NCBI GenBank assembly: GCA_041569895.1
Contig: JBFFXF010000002.1
Coordinates: 1-63,576 of the forward strand
From: JBFFXF01 sp041569895
GTDB lineage: Bacteria > Planctomycetota > UBA8108 > JACQVS01
Direction of reading: 5' to 3'
Length of the DNA: 63,576 nucleotides
Shown here one piece after another: positions 18,982 through 27,540 of the stretch. The translations under genes were made by a program, and so were the position numbers. The notes beneath the pieces were generated by a model that had not been told where the DNA came from, searched no databases, and was given only the letters and a program-made list of their open reading frames with translations. Position 1 is the first letter of the stretch. Each line of letters begins with the position of its first letter.

Positions 18982-20076
18982 ATGTCGATGACCTCCAAGC
19001 CGACCAGAAGACACATCGCCGCCATCCCCGCACTCGCGCTCGCCGCGCTCGTCGTCGCGCCGTTCGCGAGCCACACGCCGGTCGATGCGCACCGCAACGT
19101 CGGCGGCGCGCTCGGCTTCATCGATCGCACCGGCGCGCTCGTCGTCAGCGACGTCGAGCTCCACGCCGTCGGGGAGTTCTCCTGCGGGCGAGCGCGCTTC
19201 AAGCTGCACGAGAAGTTCGGCTACCTCGATCGCTCCGGGCGCCGCGTGATCGCCCCGCGCTTCGAGGAGGCGGGGGACTTCTCCGAGGGGCTCGCGGCGG
19301 TCCGCCTCGGGGAGCGCTTCGGCTTCATCGACCGGGACGGCCGCTTCGTCATCCCGCCGCGCTTCGCGCGCGCTGACGCGTTCTCGGAGGGGCTGGCGCG
19401 TTTCGCGACCGGCGGCGACGCCGGCAGCCGGTTCGGGTTCATCGACACCACCGGCGCCGTGGTCATCAAGCCGCGCCTCGCGAGCGTCGAGCGATTCAGC
19501 GAGGGACGCGCCGTGTTTCGCGACGAGAGTGGGCTCGCCGGATTCATCGATCGCGGCGGCGAGGTCGTCATTCCGCCGCGCTTCGAGCGCGCCCACGCGT
19601 TCAGCGAGGGGCGGGCTCGCGTGCGCGTCGGCGGGCGGTGGGGGTTCATCGACGCGGGCGGCGCTCTCGCAATCGAGCCTCGCTTCGACGGCGCGTTCGA
19701 CTTCTCCGGCGGTCTCGCCATCGTGCGATCGGGGCGCCTCCATGGGGCCATCGACGTCGATGGCCGCGTCGTCCTGGAGCTGCGCTTCGAGGCGATGGAG
19801 AGCTTTCGCGAGGGCCTCGCCCGCGCGCGCCTCGGCGGGCGGCAGGTCGTCATCGATCGGCGCGGGAACGAGGTGCTGACGACGCCGCACCGGCTTCTCG
19901 ACGGGTTCTCGGCGGGACTCGCGCCGGTCGCCGTCGATGGTCGGGTCGGCTTCATCGACCGCACCGGGGCGCTCGTCGTGACGCCCGCCTTCGAGCGCGC
20001 CTGGGGTTTCTCCGGCGGACTCGCGCGCGTCGTGGTGGCCGCCACCGGAGGCCGGCTCGCACGGGGGCCGAAGTGA
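18982..20076 (+). CDS. Secreted WG-repeat protein
   Basis: About 364 residues. The start is taken as ATG 18982 (ATG 18988 is equally possible); the open frame reaches back into the CCCGTN array, which is not coding-like. A signal peptide (HIAAIPALALAALVVAPFA) is followed by about ten tandem WG/KWG-type repeats of roughly 30-35 residues, of the form FGFIDRxGxxVIxPRFExAxxFSEGLAxV. No catalytic residues. WG-repeat proteins are usually exported, with binding or structural roles. The stop TGA shares its A with the next ATG (TGATG), so it is likely co-translated with the phosphoesterase mosaic. Confidence 0.88.
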   Translation: MSMTSKPTRRHIAAIPALALAALVVAPFASHTPVDAHRNVGGALGFIDRTGALVVSDVELHAVGEFSCGRARFKLHEKFGYLDRSGRRVIAPRFEEAGDFSEGLAAVRLGERFGFIDRDGRFVIPPRFARADAFSEGLARFATGGDAGSRFGFIDTTGAVVIKPRLASVERFSEGRAVFRDESGLAGFIDRGGEVVIPPRFERAHAFSEGRARVRVGGRWGFIDAGGALAIEPRFDGAFDFSGGLAIVRSGRLHGAIDVDGRVVLELRFEAMESFREGLARARLGGRQVVIDRRGNEVLTTPHRLLDGFSAGLAPVAVDGRVGFIDRTGALVVTPAFERAWGFSGGLARVVVAATGGRLARGPK

Positions 20077-23000
20077 TGCGCGTGCCGGTGACCGCCGTTC
20101 CCATCGCCGTGGTCGCGCTCTTCGCGCTCTTCGCGCTCCAGGGGCCCGCTGCCGCCGACATCGCGCAGTGGGACCTCGACGGCGGCCTCGAGCCGACCGC
20201 AGGACCGGGCAGGGCGCTCGTCGCGGGCGCGGCCCCGCCGGCGTTCGCGCCCGACGTCACCTTCGTCGAGGACGTCATCGGACGCGAGCCGGCGCTCGTC
20301 GCGCGTTTCTCGCGTGGAACCTTCCTGCGTATGGAGCACGGGCTGGCGCCGAACGGCGGCGGGACGCGTCTCAACCGCTACACGGTCGTCATGGACGTCC
20401 TCTTTCCCGACGGCACCTCGGGCTGGCAGGCGCTTCTCCAGACCGACGAGTCGAACTCCACCGACGGCGAGTGGTACGTGCAGCCCGACCTCCAGGGCGG
20501 CGGCATCGGCATCTCGGGCAACTACGGCGGCCAGGTCCCGGACGGCGTCTGGCACCGGCTCGCGCTCGTCGTCGACCTGGTGGCGGGCACGTACACGAGC
20601 TTCATCGACGGCCGGCGCGTGCAGCAGAACACCGGTCTCGACCTCGACGGGCGCTTCTCGATGGGCCCCGCCGCGTTGCTCTTCGCCGACGAGAACGAGG
20701 AGAACGCCGCCGGTTTCGTCAATAGCGTGCAGGTCCGCGACGAGGCGCTGACCGAGGAGGAAGTCGCGGCGCTCGGAGGACCGACGGCGGACGGCGTGCC
20801 CCTCGGCGCTCCCGCCGCGCCGGTGCCGGTCGGTCTCTGGGAGTTCGACGACCCGGACGACCTGACGCGTGCGACGATCGGCATCGACCTCGTGCGCAGC
20901 GGCGCGCACCGTGCTGTGGCGGGGAGCGTCCCCGGCGATGGCGCCACGCGTGTCGGACCGGGGAGCCACTACCGCTGCGAGCACGGCATCGCGCCGGCGG
21001 CGGGTCAGCGGTTCGTCAACGAGTACAGCCTCGTCTTCGACATCCGGCTGCCGTCGATCGGCCCGTGGTACGCGCTCTATCAGACGAACACCGGCAACGC
21101 CAACGACGGCGACTGCTTCATCGACCCGTCCGGTCGCATCGGCGTGGGCTCGACCGGCTACTCGGAGCCGGTGGCCGAGGCGGACACGTGGCACCGCGTC
21201 GTCATCGTCGTCGACAACGCCCGCGGGCGGTTCGAGATCACCCTCGACGGCCGGCGTGTCCTCGACGGCGCGCCGCAGGACGTCGACGGGCGCTTCTCGC
21301 TCGATCCCGAGGTGCTCTTCCTCGCCGACGACAACGGCGACGACGGCTGGATCGACGTCTCGCTGCTGGCGATCCACGACCGCGCGCTCTCGCCCGGAGA
21401 GACGATCGCGCTCGGCGGCGCCGGCCCGTTCGATCCGCAGAACCGACCGCCGGTGGTCCTCGGCGCGACGGGGCCCGAGGAGGGCGAGGTCGGCGTCGAG
21501 TACACGTTCACCTTCCAGCTCGACGATCCCGACGGCGATCGCGTCCGGGCGCGCATCGACTGGGGCGACGGCACCTCCAGCCCGTGGACACCGCTCGCCG
21601 ACACGCCCGCGACCCTGGAGCTGCGTCACCGCTTCGAGGGCACGGGCTTCCTCGACGTCCGCGTCGAGGCGCGGGACGAGCACGGCGCCGGGAGCGGAGC
21701 GCGCGCGGCGCATCGGATCCGCGTCACCGGGGACGTGCCGGTGCGCTTCCTGACGATGCCCTACCTCCAGAACGTGCGGACCGACGGCATCACGATCATG
21801 TGGGAGCTCGACGCGCTGACGTCGTGCGAGGTCGCCCATGGCGTCGACGCCGGCCTCGGTCGAGTGGAGACGTGCGCCGTGCAGCCGTCCGGGTTCGGCA
21901 CGTTCATCTACAAGGCAACGCTGCGCGGGCTCGAGCCCGGCACCGTCTACCACTACCGCGCCGTCGCCGGAGGCGTGGCGGGCGAGGATCGCCTCTTCCG
22001 CACCGCGCCCGCCGGCGAGGCGGATTTCTCCTTCGGCGTCTGGAGCGACAGCCAGGGCACCAACCACGGCGCGTACCCGCCGGACCCCCTCGAGCCGACC
22101 AAGTCGATGATGGCGCACATGGCCGGCCAGCGGGTCGACTTCGCGGTGACGGCGGGCGACCTGGCGGAGGACGGCGGCAGCTACGGCGACACGCGCAGCT
22201 TCTACCTCGATCGGGTGGCGAAGTTTCTCGGCCAGGAGGTGCCGTGGTTCGTCGCGTGGGGAAACCACGACGTCGGGCGCTCCGCGGTGATCCGCAAGTT
22301 CGCCGACATGCCGAGCGGCGAGCGGCCGGGCTTCGACCCCGGGTGGGGGAGCTTCTCGTTCGACTACGGCGGCTGTCACTTCATCTGCATCGACTTCAAC
22401 ACCGATCGCGCCGACATCGTCAACTGGCTGGAGGGCGACCTGCGCTCGCCCGCGGCGCGGCAGGCGAAGTTCACCTTCCTCTTCGTCCACGTGCCGCCGT
22501 ACTGCGAGCTGTGGATCGACGGCGACGGCTGGTACCGGGCCAACCTCGTGCCGCTGATGGAGCGCTACGGCGTCGACGTGTGCTTCAGCGGTCACACGCA
22601 CGAGTACGAGCGGGGCCTGCTCAACGACACGTTCTACTGCATCACCGGCGGCGGCAGCTGGCTCGATTTTCCCGAGAACCTCGTCCGCGACTGGCCGCAC
22701 ATGACGGTCGGCGGGCATCACGACCTGCCGACAGGCATCGACAAGGGCCTCGTCAACGAGTACGTCCTCGTCGAGGTCAAGGGTGACACGCTGACGTGCA
22801 GCATGTACGCCTTCAACTTCGACGGCAGCGTGCGCGGCGTGCTCGACGGCTTCTACAAGTGCGAGGCGACCACGGGCGAGTTCGTCGACGAGAGCGGCGA
22901 CGGCATCCCCGACCGGCCTCCGGACGATCGACTGTGCGTGTCGTGCGCCACCGATCTCGCGTGCGCGGCGGATCCGTTCGCCAGGGAGGTGACGCTCGCG

Positions 23001-24665
23001 TGGACGCCGGCGCGCGACCTCGACGCCACGGGCTACGAGGTCGTCCGTGACGGCGAGGTGATCGCCGGCCTGCCGCTCGATGCGGACTCGTTCGTCGACA
23101 CGCACGCGCCGTGGCGGGGACCGGAGCGGACGTTCAACTACGGGCTGCGCGTCGTCGGCGGGACCGACGCGGATCTCTGCCCCGTCCTCGAGTGCCGCGG
23201 GACGCTCCCGGGAGGCGACGTGCGGCTCGCGGAGGACTTCGACGCGTACGCCGACGACGTCGAGCTCGAATTCGCGAGCTGGTTCCCGGTCGACGTCAAC
23301 GACCCGCTCGAGGTCGCGGCGTGGACGGTGACCAATCCCGGCGGTCGCGCCAACCCGCCGACCAGGGACGGCACGCCGTCGACCGGCGGGTTCGTCATCT
23401 CCGACTCCGACGCAGGCGGCAGCCCGCAGCGCGAGAACGTCCCCGGAAGCGGCATGTCGCACGACCTCTGGAGCCCGATCTTCAGCTGCGAGGGCATGAG
23501 CGCCGTGTGGCTGCACATGGATGTGTCGGCGCAGCTCAACAACAACGGCGAGGCGGTGTTCGACGTCGACGTCTCGGGCGATGCGGGGGAGACGTGGCGC
23601 ACCGTCTTCAGGCGCGTCGCGCCCGACCGCACCGAGCATGCTCCGCGTGTGTCGATCGACAACGCCGGCGGGTTCTTCGGCCGTCTCGACCTCGACCTGA
23701 GCTCGGTCGCGGCCGGGCGGGAGAACGTCCGCTTCCGGCTGCGTCACTTCGAGCCGAACTGGGACTGGTGGGTGGCGGTCGACAACGTCGTCGTCGACGA
23801 TGCGCCGCCGCCCTCGCCGGGACGCGCTGTCGTGCTCGACGAGGACTTCGCAGACGGCATCCCGGCCGCCTGGACGGTGCGCGGCCTGCGGTCGGGAGAC
23901 TCGACCTGGACGACGAACGATCCGTGCCGCCGCGGCATCGCGTGGAACGGCGGCCAGTTCCCCTATCTGGGCGGTCGCGCCGTGCACCGCCTGCGACCGC
24001 CGTTCGCCATCCTCGACTCCGACTGCGACCCGGACCTCGAGGAGGACGAGCTGCTCATCACGCCGGTGCTCGACTGCTCGCGATTCACGTCGGTGGTGCT
24101 CGAGTGGAGCTCCGAGCTCATCTACCACCCGTCGGCGACGCACGAGGTCCTCGTCAGCGTCGACGGCGGCGAGACGTTCGCCCCGGAGCCGCTCTTCTCC
24201 TACGGGCGCGGCGCGCTCATCGACCCGGGTGAGGACCCGGTGTTCGCCGAGAGGATCCTCGAGGTGCCGATGGCCGCCGGCGAGCCCGCCGTCGCCTTCG
24301 CGTTCCGGCTGGCCGGCGATGGCGGCAACTGGTGGTGGGCGATCGACGACGTCCGCGTCACGGGGAGCGGGCCGTCGGTCGGCGGGGGCCGCGTGCCGGG
24401 AGACTGCAACGGCGACGGCGCGCTCGACCTCTCCGACGCGGTGTGCATCTTCCTCCACCTCTTCGCCGGCGGCGCGCCGCTCCCGTGCGGCGATGGCACC
24501 ACCGGCGACCCCGCGAACGTCGCCCTGCTCAGCGCCAACGGCGACGCCGTGGTGGATATCTCGGACGGGATCCACATGCTGCAGTTCCTCTTCAACGGCG
24601 GCCCGGCGCACGCGCTCGGGACGGCGTGCCGCGAGATCGACGGGTGCGGGGAGATGTGCAGGTGA
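20076..24665 (+). CDS. Secreted LamG/PKD/calcineurin-type phosphoesterase mosaic with C-terminal dockerin
   Basis: 1529 residues from ATG 20076, overlapping the previous stop by 1 nt. Signal peptide 1-27. Approximate domains: LamG-like 28-245 and 250-450; PKD domain 468-553 (VRARIDWGDGTSSPW); purple-acid-phosphatase-type N-terminal Fn3 domain 555-648; calcineurin-like metallophosphoesterase 648-900 with WSDSQG, TAGDLAEDGG, GNHDV, VHVPP and GHTHEYER metal-ligand motifs all present; Fn3-like 950-1045; one choice-of-anchor-J A module 1048-1245 and one B module 1248-1430; dockerin repeats 1438-1528 (DCNGDGALDLSD, ANGDAVVDISD). Probably an extracellular phosphatase or phosphodiesterase carried on a binding scaffold. 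Motif I has S-D-S-Q rather than the usual D-x-H/G. Specificity cannot be told from sequence. Confidence 0.9.
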   Translation: MRVPVTAVPIAVVALFALFALQGPAAADIAQWDLDGGLEPTAGPGRALVAGAAPPAFAPDVTFVEDVIGREPALVARFSRGTFLRMEHGLAPNGGGTRLNRYTVVMDVLFPDGTSGWQALLQTDESNSTDGEWYVQPDLQGGGIGISGNYGGQVPDGVWHRLALVVDLVAGTYTSFIDGRRVQQNTGLDLDGRFSMGPAALLFADENEENAAGFVNSVQVRDEALTEEEVAALGGPTADGVPLGAPAAPVPVGLWEFDDPDDLTRATIGIDLVRSGAHRAVAGSVPGDGATRVGPGSHYRCEHGIAPAAGQRFVNEYSLVFDIRLPSIGPWYALYQTNTGNANDGDCFIDPSGRIGVGSTGYSEPVAEADTWHRVVIVVDNARGRFEITLDGRRVLDGAPQDVDGRFSLDPEVLFLADDNGDDGWIDVSLLAIHDRALSPGETIALGGAGPFDPQNRPPVVLGATGPEEGEVGVEYTFTFQLDDPDGDRVRARIDWGDGTSSPWTPLADTPATLELRHRFEGTGFLDVRVEARDEHGAGSGARAAHRIRVTGDVPVRFLTMPYLQNVRTDGITIMWELDALTSCEVAHGVDAGLGRVETCAVQPSGFGTFIYKATLRGLEPGTVYHYRAVAGGVAGEDRLFRTAPAGEADFSFGVWSDSQGTNHGAYPPDPLEPTKSMMAHMAGQRVDFAVTAGDLAEDGGSYGDTRSFYLDRVAKFLGQEVPWFVAWGNHDVGRSAVIRKFADMPSGERPGFDPGWGSFSFDYGGCHFICIDFNTDRADIVNWLEGDLRSPAARQAKFTFLFVHVPPYCELWIDGDGWYRANLVPLMERYGVDVCFSGHTHEYERGLLNDTFYCITGGGSWLDFPENLVRDWPHMTVGGHHDLPTGIDKGLVNEYVLVEVKGDTLTCSMYAFNFDGSVRGVLDGFYKCEATTGEFVDESGDGIPDRPPDDRLCVSCATDLACAADPFAREVTLAWTPARDLDATGYEVVRDGEVIAGLPLDADSFVDTHAPWRGPERTFNYGLRVVGGTDADLCPVLECRGTLPGGDVRLAEDFDAYADDVELEFASWFPVDVNDPLEVAAWTVTNPGGRANPPTRDGTPSTGGFVISDSDAGGSPQRENVPGSGMSHDLWSPIFSCEGMSAVWLHMDVSAQLNNNGEAVFDVDVSGDAGETWRTVFRRVAPDRTEHAPRVSIDNAGGFFGRLDLDLSSVAAGRENVRFRLRHFEPNWDWWVAVDNVVVDDAPPPSPGRAVVLDEDFADGIPAAWTVRGLRSGDSTWTTNDPCRRGIAWNGGQFPYLGGRAVHRLRPPFAILDSDCDPDLEEDELLITPVLDCSRFTSVVLEWSSELIYHPSATHEVLVSVDGGETFAPEPLFSYGRGALIDPGEDPVFAERILEVPMAAGEPAVAFAFRLAGDGGNWWWAIDDVRVTGSGPSVGGGRVPGDCNGDGALDLSDAVCIFLHLFAGGAPLPCGDGTTGDPANVALLSANGDAVVDISDGIHMLQFLFNGGPAHALGTACREIDGCGEMCR

Positions 24666-24698
24666 TTGGGGGGGTGGTCGGAGGCCGATGACGACGAC

Positions 24699-25141
24699 GA
24701 GGCCGAGGCCGATTCCGACTCCGATACCGATACCGATGCCGATGCCGTTGACAAAACTCGCTGGACGACGCCAAGACGGTCACGGTCACGGTCACGGCAC
24801 ACGGTCCACGGGTCACGGTCCACGGTCCACGGTCCACGGTCCAGGGGTCACGGCCACCGTCCAGGCCAGGGTTGGACCCGTGCTCGTGCTCCGTATCCGT
24901 GTTCCGTCTCCGTTGTCTTTACCGTCGCCGTAAACAGAGAACCGATTCCGATTCCGACTCCGATACCGATACCGACTCCGATGTCCGAGACGGAGGAGCT
25001 GCTTTTGACTTAGGTTCTCCCCAATCTGCGTAATCTGCGCAATCTGCGTTCCCGTTCTCTTCGCCGGCGAAGTCGAGTAACCTTTCGGGCACCGGAACGG
25101 GCACGGGGACGGGAACGGGGACGGGGACGGGGACGGGAACG
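24699..25141 (-). repeat. Composite intergenic repeat, copy 3 (inverted)
   Basis: Fills the 494-bp gap 24666-25159. On the plus strand the order is reversed: CCGATTCCGA hexamers 24711-24746; an extra 7-nt GGTCCAC/GGTCACG tandem array 24776-24845; CCGATTCCGA hexamers again 24941-24985; AATCTGCGTAATCTGCGC block 25018-25050; the GCCGGCGAAGTCGAGTAACC block 25060-25085; GGGGACGGGAAC array 25095-25141. The reverse complement of 25045-25095 is nearly identical to 1096-1144. The G-rich array ends 18 nt before the kinase ATG, and the sequence between holds its RBS-like GGGGTGGAA. Confidence 0.9.
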
Positions 25142-25159
25142 TAACGCTGGGGTGGAAAC

Positions 25160-26665
25160 ATGAGTCTGCTCGGTATCGACGTCGGCACCACGGGATGCAA
25201 GGCGGCGGCCTTCTCGCTCGACGGCGAGTGCATCGCCTCGGCCTATCGCGAGTATCCGATGCTCCACCCGGGGGACGGCCTGGCGGAGCTGGACAGCGTC
25301 GATGTGTTCACCAGGATCCGGCAGTGCGTCGCGGAGGTCGCCCGCGCGACGTCCAGCGATCCGATCACCGCGCTCAGCGTCAGCTCGATGGGCGAGGCGA
25401 TGGTGCCGGTCTCGCGCGATCGGGAGATCCTCGGCAACAGCATCCTGATGGTCGACCTGCGCGGCTCGGAGTACGTCGACAGACTGCGTGAGCGCATCGG
25501 GCAGGAGGAGTTCTACGAGATCAACCCGAACATCCTCGGACCGAACTACTCGCTCCCGAAGCTGCTCTGGGTCCGCGACAACCAGCCGGACGTGTGGAAG
25601 CGCACCTGGAAGTTTCTCAACTGGGGCGACCTTGTGCCGGTGCTCCTCGGCGGCGAGCCGGTCGCCAGCCACACGCTGGTCAACCGCACGCTGCTCTACG
25701 ACATCCGTCGCGAGGACTGGTCCGACCGGCTCCTCGAGCTCACCGGGCTCGATCGCGAGAAGCTGCCGCGTCCGGTTCACAGCGGCACCGACGCCGGCAC
25801 GGTGAGCGACGCGATCGCCGACGAGTTCGGGCTGCCACGAGGCGTGCGGATGATCGTCGGCGGCCATGATCAGGGGTGCAACTCGCTCGGCGCCGGGATC
25901 CACGAGGCGGGCAAGGCGGTGTGCGGCATGGGGACGTTCGAGTGCATCACGCCGGCCTACGATCACATCCCGCCGACGGCGGAGATGCTGCCGCGAGGGC
26001 TGAACGTCGAGCATCACGTCATCCCCGGACTCTACGTCTCCTTCATCTTCAACCAGAGCGGCTCCCTGGTGCGCTGGTTTCGCGACACGTTCGCGTCGGC
26101 GGACCGGAAGCTGCTCCGCGAGGGCGAGGACATCTACGACGTCCTGACGGCGGAGATGCCGGCGGACCCGACGCGCCTCCTGGTGCTGCCGCACTTCGAG
26201 ATCACCGGCACGCCGGACTTCGTCACCGACTCTGCCGGCGTGATCGCCGGGCTGAAGAACGACACGACGCGCGGCGAGATCCTCAAGGCGATCATGGAGG
26301 GCGCGACGTTTTATTTCGTCGAGGGCATCGACGGGCTGCGCGAGGTCGGCATCGACATGCGCGAGCTGGTCGCCACCGGCGGCGGCGCGAAGTCGGACGC
26401 GTGGCTCCAGATCAAGGCCGACATCCTCGGCGTCCCGTTCGTCCGGCCGCGGATCACCGAGTGCACCATCCTCGGCGCGGCGATGCTCGCGGGAATCGCC
26501 ACCGGAGCCCTCGCGGACCCTGCGGACGCCACGCGCCGATTTGTCGTCCGCGAGCGCGTCTTCGAGCCCGACCGCGCCCGCCACGAGCGCTACCGCGAGC
26601 AGCACGAGCTCTACCGCCGACTCTACCCCGCGCTGAAGGATATCCAGGCGCGCCTCTCCGTGTGA
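25160..26665 (+). CDS. FGGY-family carbohydrate kinase
   Basis: 501 residues, the usual length for FGGY kinases (xylulokinase/gluconokinase/L-fuculokinase group). Cytoplasmic ATP-dependent phosphorylation of a sugar or polyol is expected. Seen: N-terminal phosphate-binding LLGIDVGTTGCKAAAF; the middle NWGDLVPVLLGG; the second-domain MIVGGHDQGCNSLGAG, which carries a family-type GxxD; and C-terminal LVATGGGAKSDAWLQIKADILGVPF followed by GAAMLAGIATGA, the adenosine motif region. RBS-like GGGGTGGAA 6 nt before ATG. Its 5' leader ends in the G-rich array of an inverted composite repeat. No adjacent isomerase or transporter indicates the sugar. Convergent with the toxin-antitoxin pair. Confidence 0.92.
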   Translation: MSLLGIDVGTTGCKAAAFSLDGECIASAYREYPMLHPGDGLAELDSVDVFTRIRQCVAEVARATSSDPITALSVSSMGEAMVPVSRDREILGNSILMVDLRGSEYVDRLRERIGQEEFYEINPNILGPNYSLPKLLWVRDNQPDVWKRTWKFLNWGDLVPVLLGGEPVASHTLVNRTLLYDIRREDWSDRLLELTGLDREKLPRPVHSGTDAGTVSDAIADEFGLPRGVRMIVGGHDQGCNSLGAGIHEAGKAVCGMGTFECITPAYDHIPPTAEMLPRGLNVEHHVIPGLYVSFIFNQSGSLVRWFRDTFASADRKLLREGEDIYDVLTAEMPADPTRLLVLPHFEITGTPDFVTDSAGVIAGLKNDTTRGEILKAIMEGATFYFVEGIDGLREVGIDMRELVATGGGAKSDAWLQIKADILGVPFVRPRITECTILGAAMLAGIATGALADPADATRRFVVRERVFEPDRARHERYREQHELYRRLYPALKDIQARLSV

Positions 26666-26738
26666 CTCGTACTCGTCCTCGTCCTCGTCCTCGATCCCGT
26701 CCCCGGTCCCGGTCCCGTGCCCGGCCCCGTGCCCGAAG
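26666..26738 (+). repeat. Partial composite repeat (CTCGTC then CCCGGTN arrays)
   Basis: Between the kinase stop and the PIN toxin stop. CTCGTC units (reverse of GAGGAC) run 26667-26695 and CCCGTC/CCCGGT units 26696-26738. Only the two terminal modules are present, joined directly. The remaining 90 bp before the toxin stop show a degenerate GCGACGGCCGACGTC and nothing else recognised. Confidence 0.75.
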
Positions 26739-26829
26739 ATTATCGTCGTCACCGCGACGGCCGACGTCGGGGCCGATCGCCGCAGTTCGAAACCGAGACC
26801 GAGGCAAGGGACCGACACGGAGAGAGACG

Positions 26830-27255
26830 CTACCCGGGAACGTCCTGAACGCGGATCACGCTGGAAGCGAAGGGCGTCTGCTCCAGCGCGTTGCACAACC
26901 GCTCGTCGCCGGTCACCAGGCGTCCATTGAGGGCCAACGCCAGTGCGACGTAGAGGCTGTCGTAGACGGTGCGCGAGACGTCGACGGCCAGCTCGAGAGC
27001 AGCATCCAGGAGCGGCGGAGACGGATGGGATTCGAGCGGTACAGCACTCAGAGCTCGAAGAATCGACCGCGCCTCGGCGTCACTCAGTTCGCCCCGGACT
27101 ACCTTCTTCCACAGGATATTGCCGAACTCCGGAAAGAACAGATCCGGTACGTGGAGGTCACGGCCATGATCCAGGAGTCGAGCGGCGAATCGAGAGTGGA
27201 TCTCGGGCACATACCACTTCACTCCGACGCTCGCGTCCACGACGAGGCAGCTCAT
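26830..27255 (-). CDS. vapC: PIN-domain ribonuclease toxin (VapC-like)
   Basis: 141 residues, typical PIN toxin length. Acidic active-site residues are all visible: D7 in VVDASVGVKW, E43 in FFPEFGN, D99 in VYDSLYVALA and D117 in VTGDERL. Expected to be a Mg-dependent RNase that cleaves tRNA or rRNA when freed from its antitoxin. ATG 27255 overlaps the antitoxin stop by 4 nt (ATGA), the standard translationally coupled arrangement. The N-terminal VVDASVxVKWY(V)PE pattern is typical of the PIN subfamily paired with FitA-like or RHH antitoxins. RNA target unknown. Confidence 0.92.
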   Translation of the reverse strand: MSCLVVDASVGVKWYVPEIHSRFAARLLDHGRDLHVPDLFFPEFGNILWKKVVRGELSDAEARSILRALSAVPLESHPSPPLLDAALELAVDVSRTVYDSLYVALALALNGRLVTGDERLCNALEQTPFASSVIRVQDVPG

Positions 27256-27482
27256 CGCGTTCGATCATCCGCCAACAGCTCCGCGCTGTCCGTGTGTTTG
27301 CGACCCGCCAGCTTCTTGCGGATGCGCTGAGCCAGTCCTCGAGCTCTCGACATGTCCACTCGCGAGGCCCGCTCCAGAATGTCCCTCAGCTCGGCTTCCA
27401 GCGACCGACCATGGGCGCGAGCTCGCTTCTTGAGGTTTTCGAGGACCTTTCGATCGACGTCTCTCACAAGTACCTGGGCCAT
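27252..27482 (-). CDS. Ribbon-helix-helix antitoxin (FitA/VapB-like)
   Basis: 76 residues. The N-terminal MAQVLVRDVDRKVLENLKKR gives the RHH beta strand and first helix (VLVRDVD, then RARAHGRSLEAELRDIL), as in FitA/Arc-MetJ DNA-binding antitoxins. The basic C-terminus would wrap the PIN toxin. GGAGG lies 7-8 nt before the ATG. Just upstream is a near-perfect palindrome overlapping a candidate -10 box, which fits autorepression by the toxin-antitoxin complex. First gene of the pair. Confidence 0.9.
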   Translation of the reverse strand: MAQVLVRDVDRKVLENLKKRARAHGRSLEAELRDILERASRVDMSRARGLAQRIRKKLAGRKHTDSAELLADDRTR

Positions 27483-27515
27483 CGCAAGCCTCCAAGGAAG
27501 TCACAACCAAACGTT

Positions 27516-27540
27516 TGATGCTATCATAATGATAGCGTCA
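27516..27540. promoter_or_regulatory. Palindromic operator of the toxin-antitoxin operon
   Basis: GCTATCAT-A-ATGATAGC is a perfect 8+1+8 dyad (27520-27536). With one mismatch it extends to 12-nt arms over 27516-27540. It lies 34-58 nt upstream of the antitoxin ATG and overlaps the candidate -10 box. It is AT-rich in very GC-rich surroundings. Confidence 0.8.

Noticed and set aside
19221..24611. 1796-codon antisense frame opposite the WG-repeat and phosphoesterase genes
   Set aside because: Same cause: it mirrors repeat periodicity of the sense genes and has no recognisable motif or start signal.
24699..25141. Insertion-sequence remnant
   Set aside because: No transposase fragment, and no terminal inverted repeats or target duplication could be identified around this copy.
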